Shown here: in pieces, positions 59,801 to 64,000 of the stretch | How the letters are laid out: each line of letters starts with the position of its first letter | Position numbering within the stretch: the stretch's first letter is position 1 | DNA from: Blasia pusilla | Lineage: Eukaryota; Marchantiophyta; Marchantiopsida; Blasiales | Assembly (NCBI GenBank): GCA_050084515.1 | Contig: CM114271.1 | Coordinates: 59,396,001-59,460,000 of the forward strand | DNA length: 64,000 nt | Reading direction: 5' to 3' | The notes under the pieces: model-generated | What the model saw: only the letters and a program-made list of their open reading frames with translations | What the model was told of the DNA's origin: nothing | The model's database searches: none | Made by a program: the position numbers and the translations under genes

Positions 59801-59935
59801 TGGGCTAGCCTGAGGACTCTTCATCGATCTTCCTTGAAAATCCCTCTTCTTTGATAGTCACTTTCTTGATCTCCTTCGCGAACGTGACATCTTCTACTCG
59901 CACTAGCTGCACATTAACCTCATTCTTGGTCTCTA
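56823..59935 (-). pseudogene. Ty3/gypsy pol: protease, reverse transcriptase, RNase H, integrase N-terminus
   Basis: On the minus strand, a basic linker ORF (59774-59412) precedes a decayed aspartic protease (about 59270-58950, HSGSEIN where D(S/G)GS is usual, then GRPWLYGA). The reverse transcriptase at 58793-57671 shows MPFGLCNAPATFQ and FLDDFCIF in place of the usual Y-x-DD box, followed by GFLSHVGYYRRFI. RNase H spans 57660-57180 (YTTMERKALGM, VFHVDHFAL). The integrase zinc-binding domain is at 57050-56823 (KCDACQRAGRP) and stops at the CACTA-B insertion. Stops occur near 58420, 58240, 57660 and 57500. Orientation and lineage agree with the integrase part at 42577-43431. Confidence 0.9.
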
Positions 59936-60760
59936 TCGTGCGCATACAAATTGCTCCACAACCCACATCATTGGTCACATCTACATGCCACACATAGATC
60001 CACACATAAAGGAAACATACTCACGCATATACACTCGGACCCTACAAAAAAATCAAGAGTAGTAGAAATGGCTCACCGGGCCTAAAACTCCACTCATGAA
60101 TCTACATCGGCATATCGGACCACATCCACCCTCCCCTATGAGGGAATCTAGATCCTAACTCCTACACACCCACACACCTCTATGCAAGAGAGGAGCTCCT
60201 AAGGCTCAACACAAGAAAGATGGCTTGAGAAAGCCATCTCTCTCACTCTTATACCCTTGGGAAGGCCCAAAAGGCTCTTCCCCCAAAAAGAGCCCTACCA
60301 ACGGTAATCTACGTGCACAAGTTACCGGATGACCGTTGACTCGGTCAACGGATCATCTAACAGACTAAAACCAAAATAGGGAAATCGCCATAAACGACAT
60401 TTCCGACACAACAAACCTGTCGCCAATCTCATCCGATATCTCAGGACGAAGTTGCACCCGAACAACCCGTTGACTCTTTATGCCGTCATTCGATAGAACT
60501 CTACCTTTATCAAAATAAGATGTGACAAGTGTCATGCCCATACACATGGCTACACAACCCACATCGTTGGTCACATCTACGTACAACACAACACCGATCT
60601 TCCCCAACATATGGGTAGATCCACACATAAATGAAACATACTCACGCATATACAGTGAGACCCCACAACCGCCCCCCTAGCTAGCAGTTGGATCCCCCTA
60701 ACTCCAAATAGCATACACATATATACCCAACCAGATCTCCTATCCTATAAAGATCTAGCA
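59936..60760. repeat. LTR-like direct repeat between the two minus-strand retroelements
   Basis: A start block (GCATACAAATTGCTCCACAA with ACCCACATCATTGGTCACATC) at about 59940 recurs near 60538 as GCCCATACACATGGCTACAC with ACCCACATCGTTGGTCACATC, and both continue with TCCACACATAAA and ACATACTCACGCATATACA. The blocks are about 600 bp apart, and the first ends GATGTGACA where the second begins. The start block is related to R1 (7279, 44137). It is most simply one LTR followed by the truncated start of another. Confidence 0.55.
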
Positions 60761-61045
60761 CCATAGGTGCCATCATCCCCGCAAAACTGCCACACTACAA
60801 CAACCCTCTATGTTGATCCCTCTGAAGAGATCTAACACTCTTGTACCCTGCTCCAAACAAAGGCACAGCTCCACGCCTGCCTCACGCGCTTGTCTGCACT
60901 CCACACATCTCAACGCTCGTCACCAACAACAATCACAAAGCTCCGCACCATAGGAAGAGACACCCACCCTGGCATGTCTCTTCGTGGAACTATCCGCTAC
61001 AGGAATGTCCTCTGCATGTGTGCTCCTCTTTCGGAACCCTCTTGA

Positions 61046-61537
61046 TCAGCGAACACTCCTTGTGAATGCTACCAACGTGGTCACCATATCCTCACGTGGT
61101 CGACCACCACTACTTCCAGCAGCAAACAACACCGGTAGATGGCTCACCGGTCCATTACCTGATCCCCACCCTGGCCGATAAGAAACCGTCTCCTTCCAAA
61201 AATCCAGAATGAACCTAAGGGGATACAACATCATTCTCCTTACCAACACATCATACGACTCTACCGGTGTCATAATTTCTTGAGTGCGCACCATCCCACA
61301 ATCCGACTCATGTTCTCGCTGGAGTCTAACCACCAACTCATGTCGAGTCATGTACTACGTGGGTGATACGCCCCCAATAGAGGTATGTTTCTGAAAGGGA
61401 CAACGCTCAATGTCACCTTTTTGTAAACCAAACACCAAACACGCCGCCTTCCCTAACATCAAGGTCTGTGCTCTCGAATCAAGTAGGACGCGCTGCGGGT
61501 GGTATACCGTACCTGTGGGACTAACCAAGCGAAACAC
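61046..61537 (-). pseudogene. Retroelement aspartic protease with one stop and altered active site
   Basis: The minus-strand frame reads VLLDSRAQTLMLGKAA, ERCPFQKHTSIGG, then an in-frame TAG near 61353, then ESYDVLVRRMMLYPL, LDFWKETVSYRPGW. This is the DSGAQ-type retropepsin known from retroelements of several plant and algal lineages, but the active-site Gly is Arg here (DSR). It follows a gag region on the same strand and is cut off on its left by LTR-like sequence. Confidence 0.75.
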
Positions 61538-63734
61538 TCTTGCTCAGTCATCCAACAATACCACACTTGGTGTGATTATGGCTTGCTCTATAGTCGGTCG
61601 AGTTGGCATATCTACCAACTTTGCCACCACCGCATGCCATGACTCAATGGGGGGCATCCCGAGCACCTGCTTTGAGGGCAAGTCCACTACCTCCTCAACT
61701 ACCTCTGAACGAGAGGCAATCACTTATCCATGCTCATATAATGTGGCAGCCAGCCAAAACACCTCCGCTGGTCCAACTCCAAACGTCACCAACTCCATGG
61801 CGGAAAACAACGGAGCCTAGCTCACCCTAGTGGCCACCTCCAACAACATGGTCATCGTTGGCTCCTCCCAAGCGGGCATAGGAGTCCTCTCTCCAACTCC
61901 TTTTGACGTCGGTGCACTTGTCCCACCCATGGGTACTACCGGTTGTCGAGGCACCATCGACGGTGTATGAAGTGCCTCCGGAAATGTGAATGACTAGGGA
62001 ACCCTGGCATGCCGCCCATCGGTCCCCTCCTGTGGGTCAATCTCAAACCCACCTCTCGATAGCTCGGTTACTCTCGTAGCACCCCGAGTCATCACCGTAG
62101 CAGTCTCAACCTGAGCCCCTACACATGAATCCCATCCCCGCAGAATCCTCACCAACATCGTGGTAAGATGTGGAGGCTGGCGCCACACTAGCTACTCTCA
62201 GCTCCAGGCCTGATTGTAGCTGCATCATCATCATGGCAGCAATCTTATGCTCCAACTAATCGATGTGTGTAAGGAGCGTTGCATCCAGTACACCTCCTCC
62301 ATCTCTTGTGATTGGTGATGGCACTCTACCATCACGATCACCCACTACTTGATCTCCACCAACTCTCTCGCCCCCAAGTACTTTGCCTATCTCTAGATGT
62401 ACCTCCCGGCAAAGATCGTAACACCTATCCCTAGTGTGACCATATCGGTTACAATGATCACACTGCAACTATGGTGGGGCCATCCTTTGTGGCTCGTGAG
62501 CAATCAGAGGCGTGCGTGGCCCTCTCCCATGCGGTGGGCAGTCCCTCTGCCTATGTGACCCACCACACTTCCAACAAGCCAACCCTGGTCCCTGCTGGGA
62601 AACATATGTCAGTACGGGCTATTGCCTCGTCGGCTCACGATACCCGCCCTGCTCTTTGGGCCCACTGTCTTGCTCCCGTGGAACTAGTGCATGCTGGGAT
62701 ACCGGTGGATCTACTCCTACTCGTCGACCTGTCAAATCCTGAAAAATCGTGTGGTCACCACCTGCTCCTCACTCATGTTGAGCTCTACCCGCTCACACAA
62801 CTTGAAGACCACCTTCAATGTGGGCTTCCCATGTGAAGCAACATCGCATCCCGAACTCTCCTCCGTAGCTCCTCATCCAATACTTTGTACCAATACTGTA
62901 TTGACTACACCTTAGTCACCCCATATATGGCAACGATCAACAGTCACATGCGTGTGAACGCCTCCCTCAGATTCTTACCCAATCTTTGTTGAAAATCCTA
63001 TAGACTCTTTAGCTTGTCGGTCCGCACGCCCTCGTAGCTCTTCCCCAACTGTTGGAAGAACTCCACTGTAGGATTGAAACTCGGTGGTCCTCTACCACGA
63101 GAGGTCTTTGCCACCTTTCCACTCTCAGTGTCATCCTCTCCATCTAGTCCTTGGGCTGATAATGAAGGTCTCTCTACTCTCACTATCCCATCATACGCCT
63201 TGCATCACTAGTGGACACATCCATTGGAGCCCAATACACCCTCCAGACATCAATCTCTACAGAGTATAGAGATCGGAATTCCATGTAGTCATCCATGAGC
63301 GGACCCTCCAAGTGCTGGAACAACCCCTTCCATGCCACTAAAGGATTGAACCGTGTAGGGGTCCATATCTCTGGAAGTTGCACTGCGTGTTGAACTCTTG
63401 GATGAAGTCATCTAAATCTATGGTGCCTATCGCACCCAAGAAACGACGCATGCCCGGTTGGCCCATGTCGTCTATCTCTCTCCATGTATCATTGTCCCCG
63501 TCCGCGATCTCGTCACCAAACCCGCTGTCTAGTGTTGACGAGCTTGCCACGGATGGGAGTCGAGGTGGTTCCTCACTCGAAACCCCTCGATACCTCACAG
63601 CACTCCGTGTCACTCCACTACCACTACTCGTACTACCCTGTTCTTTCAAACCGTGGAAGAACGCCGTGATGATAGCCTTGTCTCACCCGCTCAAGCACTC
63701 AGACTCACCAAGAGTCTCCCACACTCCTCACTAG
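61538..63734 (-). pseudogene. Retroelement gag region with CCHC zinc knuckle
   Basis: The N-terminal part (63649-63338) is acidic with DLDDFIQEFNTQC. After a frameshift the capsid-like part continues at 63370-63183 (FNPLVAWKGLFQHLEGP, VDVWR-type tryptophans) and 63183-62870 (FNPTVEFFQQLGKSYEGVRTDKL, then EELRRRVRDAMLL). A zinc knuckle CDHCNRYGHTRDRC lies at 62462-62421, with a Gly/Arg/Val-rich stretch after it. Several stops separate the parts. The long plus-strand frames here are antisense shadows. Confidence 0.75.
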
Positions 63735-64000
63735 CTCACCTACGCTAATGCCAATCTTGTGATGACACACCCGGCCTCACGCACACTCAACACTCGGGCT
63801 CATCCAGAGCCTCCCAACTAACTCACCTGAACTACTGACACTCTCGGGTCATACACCTGACCCCTACTCGGTAAGCGCCGTATATCCACCAACATGCTAC
63901 ACATGAAAGGAATCTACACTCGTCACCATCACTACACCCATCTAACACCAACAGCTACCCAATACCCAGCACTCTCAATCACACAAGATAAGTGCGGGAA
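63735..64000. other. Leader of the right-end retroelement, no gene
   Basis: Sequence upstream (minus sense) of the gag frame, probably the 5' untranslated region or LTR of that element. No primer-binding site could be identified and the window ends here. Confidence 0.35.

Noticed and set aside
61410-62836. Plus-strand ORFs up to 136 codons at the right end
   Set aside because: They are antisense to the gag-protease frames, which carry the zinc knuckle and retropepsin motifs.
1-64000. CRISPR arrays, biosynthetic clusters or prokaryotic defence systems
   Set aside because: Spliced host gene, plant transposons and absence of operons or regularly spaced short direct repeats; the tandem repeats seen are minisatellites and subterminal repeats.

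Overview
The window is nuclear DNA of a land plant or close streptophyte relative. It holds two recognisable host genes and about 50 kb of nested, mostly broken transposable elements. The evidence is a spliced SBDS-type gene, an intronless plant-type MTP/CDF zinc transporter, plant-style CACTA and Ty3/gypsy elements, a ZNF862-like hAT transposase, and a short run of plant-type TTTAGGG telomere repeats. The gag-protease type at the right end suggests to me a seed-free plant (bryophyte, lycophyte or fern), but this is an impression and not shown by the sequence.

Left part (1-8590): the SBDS gene runs leftward off the window with four exons visible. It is followed by AT-rich intergenic DNA with strong hairpins and a diverged tandem repeat, then scraps of Ty3/gypsy elements: integrase tail on the minus strand, RNase H tail on the plus strand, and an LTR-like block.

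Middle-left (8591-25960): a complete hAT element (8599-13488) has an 8-bp target duplication, 14-bp terminal inverted repeats and a transposase ORF broken by only one frameshift and one stop. The MTP1-like gene (15913-17271) follows. It is bracketed on the right by an older inverted hAT remnant (19605-21770) and an inverted copy of the LTR-like block (23433-23950).

Middle and right (25960-60750): a minus-strand Ty3/gypsy element has been split by two CACTA elements in the same orientation. CACTA-B (43432-56822) is bounded by TIRs and a 3-bp ATC duplication and sits inside the integrase codon run. CACTA-A ends at 41589 and its left end was not found. CACTA-A was itself hit by an LTR (AGGTC duplication), which was hit by a second LTR of the same family (ACCTT duplication), giving four nested levels. 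CACTA-B carries a Mutator-like foldback insert (9-bp duplication), a 230-bp inverted repeat, and a minisatellite that replaces the 5' half of its transposase gene.

Right end (60750-64000): the gag and protease part of a second retroelement, minus strand, with stops and frameshifts.

No CRISPR array, rRNA, complete tRNA or bacterial-type operon is visible. The most noteworthy signals are the complete hAT family, the dated nest of insertions, and a recurring mutational signature in which local inverted duplications create hairpins. In the hAT ORF one such event created the premature stop, as comparison with the paralogue at 20.8 kb shows.
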